Shown: positions 43,115-51,318, counted from the first letter of the stretch. The stretch: 55,109 nucleotides of DNA from Nitrospinaceae bacterium (GCA_029261405.1 JAJDBK010000058.1:1-55109); one strand, 5' to 3'. Numbers and translations are program-made. The notes: a model not told the origin generated them from the sequence alone.

Positions 43115-44241
43115 CGGTTTTTCAGAATAGAGTCGAGCGCAGTAAAAAAAGACTTGATATCTGTTTTCGTTGTGGTGGGTCCGGGACTCACCCGTACGGC
43201 TCCTTCAGGAAATGTTCCGAGAAATCTGTGGGCCGATGGAGCGCAGTGCAGGCCGGCTCTCAACGCTATACCCTGGCGTGAAAATTTTTCCGCAACCTCC
43301 GACGGGTCTTCCCCCTTTATGTTGAACGTGACAAGGCTGGCACGGGCCGACAGGTCGAATGGAGGATAGAGAATAATAGAGGAGTCGTTCGCCAGACGTT
43401 CGATAATCATGGCGCACAGAACCTTCTCTTTCTCCCTTATCGCTTCAATTCCCCGCCGCGCAATATACTCCACCCCGGCCTTCAAACCTGCAATCCCGGG
43501 GGTGTTGGGTGTTCCGGCTTCAAACCGGTCGGGCCAGTATGAAGGGAGATGGTCGCTGGCCGATTCCGACCCGGTTCCACCTTCAATCAGTGGTATTGGA
43601 TCAACCCCTTCGGCGAACCAGACGAACCCGGTTCCCTGAGGTCCGAGCAACCCTTTATGCCCGGCGCAGATGAGCGCGTCCACCCCTGCGGTATCAAATG
43701 GTATTGAACCTGCGGTCTGGGCGGCGTCAACTATCAGGAGTGTTTTTTTATTGCCGAACCTCTTGCCTAACGACCTAATGTCGGCAACCGCCCCGGTCAC
43801 GTTGCTGGCGCCGGTGGTTACCAGAGCCGACACATCGGGAATCCGGGCGGGGTCGGGCAGACCGTATCTGTCGGCGGGGGCGTGGAGCGCCCCGATACCA
43901 CGACTCTCCTCAAGCGATTTTAACGGGCGAATTACCGAATTATGCTCCAGATGGGAAATGGCTACATTGTCCATCTCCCTGAGCAATCCTTTAAGGGCGA
44001 TATTCATCCCTTCTGTTGCGTTTTTTGTGAAAACTATCCGTTCAGGATTTTTTAACCCCAGCAGTTCGGCTATGGCCATTCTGGCTGAAAAGAGGGTGCG
44101 ACTGGCTGTGAGGGCCATTTTGTGGCCTCCCCTGCCGGGACTGCCGCCGATATTCTCAAGAGCGTTTTGTATCGCTTTGATTACCGCTCTGGGTTTAGGG
44201 AAGGATGTGGCGGCGTTATCGAGATATACGGGCCTTTTCAT
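43111..44241 (-). CDS. cysteine desulfurase-like class V aminotransferase
   Basis: 376 residues, PLP-dependent. VDAAQTAG (D172) and the lysine in ICAGHKGLLGPQGTGF (K196) form the cofactor site. The C-terminal LRAGLHCAP carries the likely catalytic cysteine (C333). It fits the cysteine desulfurase subfamily found next to selD and selenium-dependent hydroxylase genes rather than IscS or SufS. No iscU or sufU neighbours are seen. It overlaps DUF3343 by four bases. selD itself is not in the window, so the selenium link is by family association only. Confidence 0.88.
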   Translation of the reverse strand: MKRPVYLDNAATSFPKPRAVIKAIQNALENIGGSPGRGGHKMALTASRTLFSARMAIAELLGLKNPERIVFTKNATEGMNIALKGLLREMDNVAISHLEHNSVIRPLKSLEESRGIGALHAPADRYGLPDPARIPDVSALVTTGASNVTGAVADIRSLGKRFGNKKTLLIVDAAQTAGSIPFDTAGVDALICAGHKGLLGPQGTGFVWFAEGVDPIPLIEGGTGSESASDHLPSYWPDRFEAGTPNTPGIAGLKAGVEYIARRGIEAIREKEKVLCAMIIERLANDSSIILYPPFDLSARASLVTFNIKGEDPSEVAEKFSRQGIALRAGLHCAPSAHRFLGTFPEGAVRVSPGPTTTKTDIKSFFTALDSILKNR

Positions 44242-44269
44242 TGGCCGGCTTTATATACAGGGTCGGCGA

Positions 44270-45727
44270 TCACAGTTCCTGTTTGCTGATTAACTGTACG
44301 AAAGTGCCGAATACATGTTTATCGAAATCGGATTCGTTCTTCGATATCAGAGAGAGAGCCTCAAACGGGGTCATAGCTTTTTTGTACGACCTTTTGGTGG
44401 TGAGGGCGTCATAGATATCCATGATGGCCGATATCCTTCCGAACAGATGGATCTGATCCGGCTGAAGTTTATTGGGATAACCACGACCGGAGAGTTTTTC
44501 ATGGTGTTGCAAGAGGGGGTAGAAAGCTCTTTCTGGAATATCCTTGTTCCCCTTGAGCATCTCGTAACCGAGGGTCACATGATTTTGCATCGCCCTAAAC
44601 TCTGAATCGCTCAGTTTCCCCGGTTTATTGATTATGTCTGATCCGACCTTTGCTTTTCCCAGATCGTGCATGATTGACCCAAGCCCGATATCGGCCAAAT
44701 CCGCTTTGTCGGTAATCCCGTGCGCCATGGCTAAAGCCAAAGACATGGTGGAGACGTTTACCGAATGGGTAAAGGTGTAGTAGTCGTGGTTGTTGATCTT
44801 CATCAGACCGTAAAATGTGTTCGGATTTTCCATGATCGACTGTGTGAGATCGGTAACGCTCTCTTTCGTTTCAGCCATGATTTTTTCCGATCGTGGATCT
44901 GCGGCCAGATCACCGACTATCATCATGGAGTTTTCCCTGACGAATCCCGCTCGAACATGAGGGTCTTTCGATTCTTTCGACGCTGAGTGCAGATAAGCCT
45001 TGTAGAGTTCATGGTCGCTACTTTTTATAAGCAGGTTGGCGTTCTTTTCTATCCAGGCTTTTTTGAACTCCTCTTCGAGCGCCTTGTCTTTTTCAAGAGC
45101 GGATCTGATCTCGTCGTTGACCTTGATGAATAGCGGGAACGGTATTTTTACGCCAGGTACGAGGGCGTTGCAGTTGATGGCTTCGTATTCTTTTAAAAAG
45201 CGGTGTTGTTCCGCCCTTTTTGCGGGGTCGGTATACTTGCCATCGTATATCCGGGCCTTTTCACTGCCTGGGCCGTCAGCAAAGATATCCCGGTAAGTCG
45301 CGTAGAGTAGCCTTTGGCTCTCAGGAATCGTGACCTGCCGTATCTCACTGCCCCTGATCACCTCCGCCACTGTGTCGGTAAGGTTGATCCCTTTTTTGAT
45401 TATGAGAGTCTGTTTCTCCCCGTTTTCGCCCCAGTAAACATCGACCGGCAGGTCTCCACCCACCACGAAATTCTTGATGTCGACCTGGAATCCCGGCTCA
45501 CCTAAATATTCTACTTTATCTACAAAGGAACCTACCTTCGCGGTTTTTGGCCCGGACTCCCTTTTTTGTACAAAGATATCCTTTCTCCCCATTTGACGGA
45601 TAGCTGAGATATCGTCACTCGACAGAGGAATCAGGGGTTTTATTCCAGCGGGCAGTGTCTGCCCGGAGACATTGGCGGCTTTCATCCCCGGCGCCAATTT
45701 GTCCACGCTTATTTCATAAAAAGACAT
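44270..45727 (-). CDS. HD-GYP domain protein with altered GYP motif
   Basis: 485 residues. The C-terminal domain (about 300-470) has the HD-GYP order: HSVNVSTM (H321), HDLGKAKVG (H354, D355), H383, then HHEKLSGRGYP (408-418). HD-GYP domains hydrolyse cyclic-di-GMP; the canonical HHExxDGxGYP aspartate is serine here (S413). The first 290 residues start with an ISVDKLAPGMK motif common before HD-GYP domains and otherwise look unassigned, with mixed strands and helices. There is no membrane helix. Probably a c-di-GMP phosphodiesterase or sensor; activity is uncertain because of the change. Confidence 0.9.
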   Translation of the reverse strand: MSFYEISVDKLAPGMKAANVSGQTLPAGIKPLIPLSSDDISAIRQMGRKDIFVQKRESGPKTAKVGSFVDKVEYLGEPGFQVDIKNFVVGGDLPVDVYWGENGEKQTLIIKKGINLTDTVAEVIRGSEIRQVTIPESQRLLYATYRDIFADGPGSEKARIYDGKYTDPAKRAEQHRFLKEYEAINCNALVPGVKIPFPLFIKVNDEIRSALEKDKALEEEFKKAWIEKNANLLIKSSDHELYKAYLHSASKESKDPHVRAGFVRENSMMIVGDLAADPRSEKIMAETKESVTDLTQSIMENPNTFYGLMKINNHDYYTFTHSVNVSTMSLALAMAHGITDKADLADIGLGSIMHDLGKAKVGSDIINKPGKLSDSEFRAMQNHVTLGYEMLKGNKDIPERAFYPLLQHHEKLSGRGYPNKLQPDQIHLFGRISAIMDIYDALTTKRSYKKAMTPFEALSLISKNESDFDKHVFGTFVQLISKQEL

Positions 45728-46063
45728 ATCACAAGAGTACTCTATTTGCTCTCATTTTATAAGCGATTTTTTTCGGGAAATGGAATCTTCTATTCCGATA
45801 AGTAGTTGAAAAACCATATGTTTTTACTTTTCGGTCGAAATTCAACATTAATGATCAATTTCAACTATGCGCCATTGCGTTACATTCTTTGCACGGCCAT
45901 AGGAAAATATGCTATAATGCGAGGTTTGGAGGTTTGGTCGGTTGACGCTGGCTGTGACAGCTATTCCACGTTTTTATCTTGCTAACTGGCCTGGCGGCGA
46001 ACTTGTCCGACGAAATGAGATGTTTTTGAGATCGCGCGAACGTGGCGGTGAAAGCGACGCTAT
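45728..46063. other. 336-bp divergent intergenic region
   Basis: Lies between the HD-GYP gene (minus) and the rpoZ operon (plus). AT-rich on the left, with a minus-strand TATAAA-like -10 close to the HD-GYP start. On the right it contains the plus-strand promoter at 45889-45918 and a leader of about 140 bases. No gene is supported. Confidence 0.6.
45889..45918 (+). promoter_or_regulatory. promoter of the zinc-finger/rpoZ operon
   Basis: TTGCAC (45889-45894), an 18-base spacer and a perfect TATAAT (45913-45918) preceded by TGC (extended -10). It predicts a leader of about 140 bases before the first start codon. The best sigma-70 promoter in the window. Confidence 0.7.
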
Positions 46064-46318
46064 ATGAATAATGACGTAACCGGGAAAGATATGAACCCTG
46101 AAGAGAAAGACGACAAGCTCGAAACCCTCCTTATATTTGAAACGGAGAAAGAGGATGAGGTGAGGTTGCGGGATGATCTGGTCATGCCCACGGCAAACAC
46201 AGACTACGGAATTTGCCTCGAATGTGGAGACCAGATTCCGAAAAGTCTGCTTGACGATCACCCGGACTCGAAATTTTGCCCCGAATGCCGGGACAAAATG
46301 GGAAACCATACCGACTAG
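46064..46318 (+). CDS. small DksA/TraR-type C4 zinc-finger protein
   Basis: 84 residues: an acidic N-terminal half, then GICLECGDQIPKSLL (C51, C54) and FCPECRDKMG (C72, C75), a four-cysteine zinc finger like the DksA/TraR C-terminus. It lacks the long coiled coil with which DksA enters the RNA polymerase secondary channel, so it is not DksA itself. It is placed 36 bp before rpoZ, so a transcription-related role is plausible. An internal ATG at 46091 preceded by GGGAAAG is an alternative start. Confidence 0.75.
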   Translation: MNNDVTGKDMNPEEKDDKLETLLIFETEKEDEVRLRDDLVMPTANTDYGICLECGDQIPKSLLDDHPDSKFCPECRDKMGNHTD

Positions 46319-46354
46319 AACATTAACGATTTACCATTAAAACAGGGAAATATC

Positions 46355-46579
46355 ATGTTTAACACAGCGCTTTACGCCTCCGCCCTCGAAAAGGTATCGC
46401 AGAAATATCTTCTGACTAAAATCGTCGCCATGCGCACTCGCCAACTTGACGAAGGCGCCGAGCCGTTGGTCGATAGTGAAGGAATGAGCAGTATGGATGT
46501 GGCTCTACTGGAAATCACGAACGGTTTCATTGTTGTCCAGACCCCGGAAGAGACGAATAGCGAAGAGATATTCGGTTAG
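46355..46579 (+). CDS. rpoZ: RNA polymerase omega subunit
   Basis: 74-residue homologue of omega, which helps assemble beta-prime and in some bacteria forms a ppGpp site. ALEKVSQKYLLTKIVAMRTRQLDEGAEPLV matches the family core (EKVxNRFxLVxxAxxRARQL). VALLEITNGFI matches the conserved ALxEIxxGxI. The N-terminal residues differ from the usual MARVTVEDC. It lies between the zinc-finger gene and DUF1844. Confidence 0.88.
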   Translation: MFNTALYASALEKVSQKYLLTKIVAMRTRQLDEGAEPLVDSEGMSSMDVALLEITNGFIVVQTPEETNSEEIFG

Positions 46580-46591
46580 GAAATCGTCGAA

Positions 46592-47035
46592 ATGAATGAA
46601 CACGAGGAGGAAAAATCGTTCTCATTTGTCGATAAACGCCGTCGGAACGATGAACCCGGGGAGGAAACAATGGGCGAAATAGTGGACGACAAGCCTCAAA
46701 GCGAGCCTGCCCCGGAAGAGGGCAAAACCTCACCGGCTACCGATGTCGATACCGCAGACCAGCCCTCCCAAAAGGCTCCCCCGCTCGATTTCGGGGGTTT
46801 CATCATCTCCTTGTACTCAACTGCGATTTACCATCTTGGTGGTTTTCAAGACCCTGTTTCGGGTAAAACATCTTTAAACCTCGACCTTGCCAAGCAGAAT
46901 ATAGACATAATCGGAATTATTGAAGAGAAAACCAGGGGCAACCTCACGCAAGATGAGGAGAGGTTGGTGAAACAAACCCTGTACGATCTCAGAATGAAAT
47001 TTATCGAAGCTCAAAAAGGCGCCAAAGCAATATAA
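46592..47035 (+). CDS. DUF1844 family protein
   Basis: 147 residues. An acidic, low-complexity N-terminus (about 1-60) precedes the DUF1844 domain: LDFGGFIISLYSTAIYHLGG, LNLDLAKQNIDIIGIIEEKT and RLVKQTLYDLRMKFIE. The function of this family is unknown. It starts 12 bp after rpoZ, so it probably shares its transcript. Confidence 0.85.
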   Translation: MNEHEEEKSFSFVDKRRRNDEPGEETMGEIVDDKPQSEPAPEEGKTSPATDVDTADQPSQKAPPLDFGGFIISLYSTAIYHLGGFQDPVSGKTSLNLDLAKQNIDIIGIIEEKTRGNLTQDEERLVKQTLYDLRMKFIEAQKGAKAI

Positions 47036-47107
47036 CGAACCACCGCTATGGCGGCATGTCGCGCCCCTTTTCGCACACCCTCATAAACCTGACGGCCACG
47101 AAAAACA

Positions 47108-48124
47108 ATGTCATTAACCGAAGGAAAAATAAGTGTCGTAGGAGCGGGAGCGTTCGGAACCGCCCTTGCGATCACTCTTGAAGCAAAGGGTGGAGAGGTT
47201 TGCCTCTGGTCCAACTCTCCTGCTGATGTCGCAACAATAAACGATACTCACGAAAACAGTCATTACCTTCCCGGGGCTCCCTTATCGGAAAGGATCGTCG
47301 CAACCCTGGATCTGGAATTTGCTGTTGAAGCGACTTCACTTCTGGTTTTTGCCGTGCCATCACACTACATGAGATGGGTGATGGAGCGGATAGGCGAATG
47401 TGTCAGTGAAAATACCGTTATAGTCACGGCTACCAAAGGGATAGAAAACAAAAGTCTCGCCCTTCCCCTCGATGTAATAAACGAAACCATGCCCGAAAAG
47501 GTTTTTTCGAGAGCCTGTGTACTGGCTGGTCCCTCCTTTGCCAGCGAGCTTTGGAAAAAGACTCCGACCGCCGTGACCATCGCCTCCGCATCGGAAGAGA
47601 CGGCGGCGTTTGTACAAAAACAGATGTCTACCCCCTGGTTCCGCCTGTACGCTCATAACGACGTTATCGGCGCTGAAATAGGAGGAGCGGTCAAAAACGT
47701 CATTGCAATCGCCGCCGGAGTGGCTGACGGCCTTGGATACGGGCGAAACACCCGCGCCGCCATTATCACAAGAGGACTCTCGGAGATGACCCGTCTCGGA
47801 GTCTCCATGGGCGCGAAAATTGAAACCTTTATGGGCCTTTCGGGTGTGGGTGACCTGGTGCTGACGGCCACCGGCGATCTTTCCAGAAACCGATCGGTGG
47901 GGTTGCGGCTCGGCAAAGGGGAGAGTCTGGATATAATCACCAAATCGATGACCGCTGTGGCCGAAGGCGTTACCACCACGCTCTCCGTCAAACTGCTGGC
48001 TGAAAAACATGGGGTTGATATGCCGATAGTCGAAGAAGTCTACAAGATTCTCTATGAAGGCAAAGGGGCTAAGGAAGCGGTAAGCGATCTTATGAACAGG
48101 CGGTTGACCACGGAATTTGAATGA
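47108..48124 (+). CDS. gpsA: glycerol-3-phosphate dehydrogenase [NAD(P)+]
   Basis: Reduces dihydroxyacetone phosphate to sn-glycerol-3-phosphate for phospholipid synthesis. Rossmann motif VVGAGAFGTALA at the N-terminus, then VTATKGIE and LAGPSFASEL. The catalytic lysine lies in GAEIGGAVKNVIAIAAGVADGLGYGRNTRAA, and MTAVAEGVTTT follows. At 338 residues it has standard length. It overlaps larB by four bases (ATGA). Confidence 0.97.
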   Translation: MSLTEGKISVVGAGAFGTALAITLEAKGGEVCLWSNSPADVATINDTHENSHYLPGAPLSERIVATLDLEFAVEATSLLVFAVPSHYMRWVMERIGECVSENTVIVTATKGIENKSLALPLDVINETMPEKVFSRACVLAGPSFASELWKKTPTAVTIASASEETAAFVQKQMSTPWFRLYAHNDVIGAEIGGAVKNVIAIAAGVADGLGYGRNTRAAIITRGLSEMTRLGVSMGAKIETFMGLSGVGDLVLTATGDLSRNRSVGLRLGKGESLDIITKSMTAVAEGVTTTLSVKLLAEKHGVDMPIVEEVYKILYEGKGAKEAVSDLMNRRLTTEFE

Positions 48125-48882
48125 ACCAAAAAACGCTCGAAAAACTGCTGAATGATCTGCACAAGGGAAAAATCAGACCAGAAACCGCCATTAAAAAACT
48201 TAAAAACTTCCCTTCGCAAAACCTGGGATTCGCCAATATCGATCATCACCGGACCTTGCGACAAGGTTTCCCCGAAGTAATTTATTGCGAAGGGAAGAGT
48301 GACCGTGAGGTTGTGACCATCGCAAGGAAACTGATCGCCACGGGCGCTCCACTGCTTGCCACCAGAGCTTCAAAAGAGCAGTACCTGAAGATTAAGAAAT
48401 TCGCCACCACAGCCGTGTTCCACGAGAAGTCCCGCGCCATTACCATGGAGCCGGACGAGAAAGAAAAACAGCGCAAATCTGGCAACGTGCTTGTGATTTC
48501 CGCTGGTACATCCGACATACCTGTAGCCGAAGAGGCCTCTGTTACAGCTAACGTCATGGGTTCAAAGGTCAAGACGATCTACGACATTGGTGTAGCAGGA
48601 ATTCATCGCCTCTTCGAACACTCCCAGGAGATAGAAAACGCAAGGGTTATAGTCGTCGTGGCGGGTATGGACGGCGCCCTGACCTCGGTAGTGGGCGGGT
48701 TGGCCCGTTGCCCAACTATAGCGGTTCCGACATCAGTCGGGTACGGGGCGTCGTTTGGCGGTCTATCCGCTCTGCTTGCGATGTTAAACTCCTGCGCCGC
48801 CGGCGTAGCGGTGATGAATATCGATAACGGTTTCGGAGCCGGAACGCTGGCCCATAAAATAAACAGCATGGAGGGAGTTTAA
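48121..48882 (+). CDS. larB: nickel-pincer cofactor biosynthesis protein LarB
   Basis: 253 residues. LarB carboxylates and hydrolyses nicotinic acid adenine dinucleotide in the first step of the nickel-pincer nucleotide used by lactate racemase and relatives. The C-terminal two thirds resemble AIR carboxylase (PurE fold): VISAGTSDIPVAEEA, YDIGVAGIHRLFEH, VVAGMDGALTSVVGGLA and PTSVGYGASFGGLSALLAMLNSC. larC, larE and larA are not in the window. Overlap with gpsA indicates co-transcription with no obvious metabolic link. Confidence 0.92.
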   Translation: MNQKTLEKLLNDLHKGKIRPETAIKKLKNFPSQNLGFANIDHHRTLRQGFPEVIYCEGKSDREVVTIARKLIATGAPLLATRASKEQYLKIKKFATTAVFHEKSRAITMEPDEKEKQRKSGNVLVISAGTSDIPVAEEASVTANVMGSKVKTIYDIGVAGIHRLFEHSQEIENARVIVVVAGMDGALTSVVGGLARCPTIAVPTSVGYGASFGGLSALLAMLNSCAAGVAVMNIDNGFGAGTLAHKINSMEGV

Positions 48883-48906
48883 CCCGGAAAAAGAGGAGGT
48901 AGACGC

Positions 48907-49407
48907 TTATTTGTTTTCCCGAATCCACACCTCGATGGCTTTTGCCCGGCGCAACCGGGTCTTGTTTTCTCTCTTCTTCTTGACCTCCTCCTCATCTCCA
49001 GCTTTTCGTTGCTCACTCATTTCGCGAATCACCTGGTCTCCCGCCTTGTACCGTTCTTTCGGGTCACTGAAGTCGAAATCGGAATACTCTCTGGTTTCGG
49101 TAATTTTGTTCATCTTTACCATGTCGGTTCTCGCCGGTTTTTTCACAAGGGGATCACCTTCATAGATAGACATATCACTCTCATTCAGGATAGCGACACC
49201 GTCTTCCGGCAACGCATCTGGATCGGTTGGAACTTCAGGGTCTTTTTTTTCCTCCTCATCCTCTTCCGCCGAAGCGGTTTTCTCGGTTCCTTCCGGATCG
49301 ATAGTCTCCTCGGTCGCTCCCATAGGTATATAGCCGAGGTATACTCCGGCCCCGGCGCCTCCGAGCAGGACTATTACCACCACCAGGAGAATTATGAAGA
49401 TCTTCAT
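48907..49407 (-). CDS. single-pass membrane protein, unknown function
   Basis: 166 residues: an N-terminal helix (about 2-27, KIFIILLVVVIVLLGGAGAG), then a strongly acidic linker (EETIDPEGTEKTASAEEDEEE), then a charged helical C-terminus (KERYKAGDQVIREMSEQRKA, VKKKRENKTRLRRAK). The architecture of helix plus acidic linker recalls FliL-like proteins, but no FliL domain is seen. Convergent with larB (24 bp apart). Not recognised. Confidence 0.7.
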   Translation of the reverse strand: MKIFIILLVVVIVLLGGAGAGVYLGYIPMGATEETIDPEGTEKTASAEEDEEEKKDPEVPTDPDALPEDGVAILNESDMSIYEGDPLVKKPARTDMVKMNKITETREYSDFDFSDPKERYKAGDQVIREMSEQRKAGDEEEVKKKRENKTRLRRAKAIEVWIRENK

Positions 49408-49812
49408 ATGTTGCTTTTAATCTTTAGTGTACTTCTTCTCGTTTAACTTTATATTACAGGAGTTTGCTCGATTTTTTATGATTCTGGTTTAAAAGAGCGG
49501 TTTGGGCCTGATTTCCACTCTTTTTACGGCTGATATAGAGTCGCTAAATATGCCGAACACTATAAAAAATGGTATCTTTTTGGCCAAAACAGGACAATTA
49601 ATTGTCATTTATTAGACATAAATAACCACTGTTTTTTACCCTGAATTCCAAAAGTTTTATTAAAAGCCTGCATTTACAACATCTTACATAGACACGGAAC
49701 TGATTCTTCTATATGGCGCCAACATTGCTACCCTTATAAACAAGGGTTATCAAAACCTTCTGCGGCGCCGATAATATAATTAAAATAAACACCACGCAGG
49801 GAGGTGTGGACA
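49408..49812. other. 405-bp AT-rich intergenic region
   Basis: No gene is supported. It contains the 14-bp perfect palindrome GACAATTAATTGTC (49593-49606). There is a 6-bp hairpin, ACCCTT/AAGGGT (49730-49747). Near the downstream gene, TATAAT (49775-49780) is a possible -10 without a good -35. A GGGAGG ribosome binding site follows. Confidence 0.55.
49593..49606. promoter_or_regulatory. 14-bp palindrome, possible operator
   Basis: GACAATTAATTGTC is perfectly self-complementary and sits in an otherwise featureless AT-rich region, 187 bases upstream of one gene and 186 bases from the start of the other (divergent). A dimeric regulator is possible; chance is not excluded. Confidence 0.3.
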
Positions 49813-50232
49813 ATGAGTAGCAATGAACGAGACAAAGATTTAAAAGTACTGTCCCACGCAATAGTGGACGCCTTGGCAAGAAATGACGATGTTATGTCGA
49901 TGCTTTCGGACCTGAAGGAGCGTAACGTTATCGACTCTTCAACATTACTGGGGCTTGCGCTGAAAATTAATGATCTGCTCGAAATTTCTGGAACCGCCTT
50001 TACCAACGAGAGTCTACGGGCCGACAGTGACGACAACGAGGAAGTCAGCCTGACAAAACCGACAGATGTGGCCCGAAAACCGGTTCAGGCCGTAAGCGAA
50101 AACCTCGAAAGTAAGACAGTGGGTATGATCGACGGAAGAAAGCTCTCCAAAAACGAAGTGGCTTTTCAGGAATGGGTGAACGGCCAATTCGACGAGAAGG
50201 GCTGGCTCTCAAGTTCCGGTCTGATCTGGTAA
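49813..50232 (+). CDS. hypothetical protein
   Basis: 139 residues with no membrane helix or known motif. An N-terminal helical part (KDLKVLSHAIVDALARNDDVMSMLSDLKER, shown here in pieces of up to 20: KDLKVLSHAIVD, MSMLSDLKERNV) is followed by an acidic linker and a conserved-looking C-terminus, SKNEVAFQEWVNGQFDEKGW. I chose the ATG at 49813, downstream of a strong GGGAGG site; a GTG at 49804 is in frame. Monocistronic by appearance, before the rpsF operon. Confidence 0.7.
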   Translation: MSSNERDKDLKVLSHAIVDALARNDDVMSMLSDLKERNVIDSSTLLGLALKINDLLEISGTAFTNESLRADSDDNEEVSLTKPTDVARKPVQAVSENLESKTVGMIDGRKLSKNEVAFQEWVNGQFDEKGWLSSSGLIW

Positions 50233-50270
50233 TATCACGACACGCTTATTCGGTCCCCAGAGTGGGAGAG

Positions 50271-50320
50271 CGCACACCCCCCTACCCCTCCAGTTCTCCT
50301 GCGCTGGGAGCCGATTTTTT
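50271..50320 (+). terminator. possible terminator before the rpsF promoter
   Basis: AGCGCA and TGCGCT can pair across a long loop, with a shorter alternative stem CTCC/GGAG inside; both are followed by a T6 run at 50315-50320. The stem is weak, so the call is tentative. Confidence 0.3.
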
Positions 50321-50322
50321 AA

Positions 50323-50352
50323 TTGCTTTATACCCTCGCTATTATATACAAT
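50323..50352 (+). promoter_or_regulatory. promoter of the rpsF operon
   Basis: TTGCTT (50323-50328), an 18-base spacer and TACAAT (50347-50352), giving a leader of about 130 bases before rpsF. Confidence 0.5.
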
Positions 50353-50362
50353 GCCCGATTGA

Positions 50363-50476
50363 ACGTACGCAAAGGTGGCGTGCGTTTACTCCTTGCTCCA
50401 GAGACTTTTATTCGCTCCGCTTCATTCGGCAACGTTTGAACAGGGTCAAAAGTCGTCCGGGGCTTGTCTATAACCC
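50363..50476 (+). promoter_or_regulatory. structured rpsF leader, candidate S6:S18 autoregulatory element
   Basis: The leader can form an 8-bp hairpin, ACGTACGC/GCGTGCGT (50363-50385). A second structure lies just before the ribosome binding site: outer stem GGGT (50443-50446) with ACCC (50473-50476), inner stem AAGTC (50450-50454) with GGCTT (50461-50465), and loop GTCCGG containing CCG. The published S6:S18-binding mRNA motif also displays CCG next to helices just upstream of rpsF. The match is by eye and not verified against a model. Confidence 0.4.
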
Positions 50477-50489
50477 GTAAGGAGGAAAT

Positions 50490-50918
50490 ATGGTTACAAA
50501 AGATTACGAAATCCTGTTCATTCTCAAACCCGACCTGACCGAGGAGGAGGTAACGGCTCAGATAAAAGGTCTGACCGATTTTATCACTTCCAAAGAAGGA
50601 GTCGTAACAGGAGAGGACAGATGGGGCAAACGCAGGTTGGCGTATCCGATGCGAAAACAGCGCTACGGATATTACACGCTCCTCCTGTTCACGCTGAAAT
50701 CGGGTTTCATTCCCGAATTTGAACGTAGCTTCCAGTTTAACGAAAACTTTCTGAAGAGCCTTGTGACTATTTTTGTCCCCGTCCCTGAGAGAAAAGAGAA
50801 TTCTAACGACGATGACCGAGACAGGGACAGAGACAGAACACCGGCCAATCAAGAAGAAAAAGTAGCGGTAGCTGAGACTGTACCCGCAGAGGCTCCCGTC
50901 GAAACTTCCGATGAGTAG
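50490..50918 (+). CDS. rpsF: 30S ribosomal protein S6
   Basis: 142 residues. Begins YEILFILKPDLTEEEV and contains GEDRWGKRRLAYPMRKQRYGYY and LKSGFIPEFERSFQFNENFL, typical of S6, which binds 16S rRNA together with S18. The C-terminal 40 residues are a charged, disordered extension (DDRDRDRDRT), longer than in most S6 proteins. A strong GGAGG precedes the ATG. It overlaps ssb by 8 bp. Confidence 0.97.
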   Translation: MVTKDYEILFILKPDLTEEEVTAQIKGLTDFITSKEGVVTGEDRWGKRRLAYPMRKQRYGYYTLLLFTLKSGFIPEFERSFQFNENFLKSLVTIFVPVPERKENSNDDDRDRDRDRTPANQEEKVAVAETVPAEAPVETSDE

Positions 50919-51318
50919 TTTGAACAAGGTCATCCTTATCGGTAACCTTACCCGCGATCCCGAACTCAGGTACACACCTTCCGGGACCGCCATGGCAAAA
51001 TTCGGTCTTGCCATGAACCGTAAGTTCAAGAAGGGGGATGAATGGACAGAAGAAGTCACGTTTGTTGATATTGTCGTATGGGCAAAACAGGCGGAGACAG
51101 CCTCCGAATACCTTTCCAAAGGCAGACAGGTCTGTATCGAAGGAAGACTCTCTCTCAACCAGTGGCAGAATGACGCAGGTGAGAAACGGAGCAAACTCGA
51201 AGTTGTGGCCGAGCGTGTCACTTTTCTGGGCAGTGGTGGCGGACAACGTGACTCTGGCGGATCCAGAGACCAGTCGTTCGATAAATCAGGCCCTTCCGAC
51301 GATGACGTGCCGTTCTAG
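50911..51318 (+). CDS. ssb: single-stranded DNA-binding protein
   Basis: 135 residues. OB-fold start SSLNKVILIGNLTRDPELRY, then FVDIVVWAKQAETASEYL and VCIEGRLSLNQW. A Gly/Ser-rich linker leads to the acidic tip DDDVPF, which binds partner repair and replication proteins. Position between rpsF and rpsR is the widespread bacterial order. It overlaps rpsF by 8 bp. Confidence 0.97.
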   Translation: MSSLNKVILIGNLTRDPELRYTPSGTAMAKFGLAMNRKFKKGDEWTEEVTFVDIVVWAKQAETASEYLSKGRQVCIEGRLSLNQWQNDAGEKRSKLEVVAERVTFLGSGGGQRDSGGSRDQSFDKSGPSDDDVPF

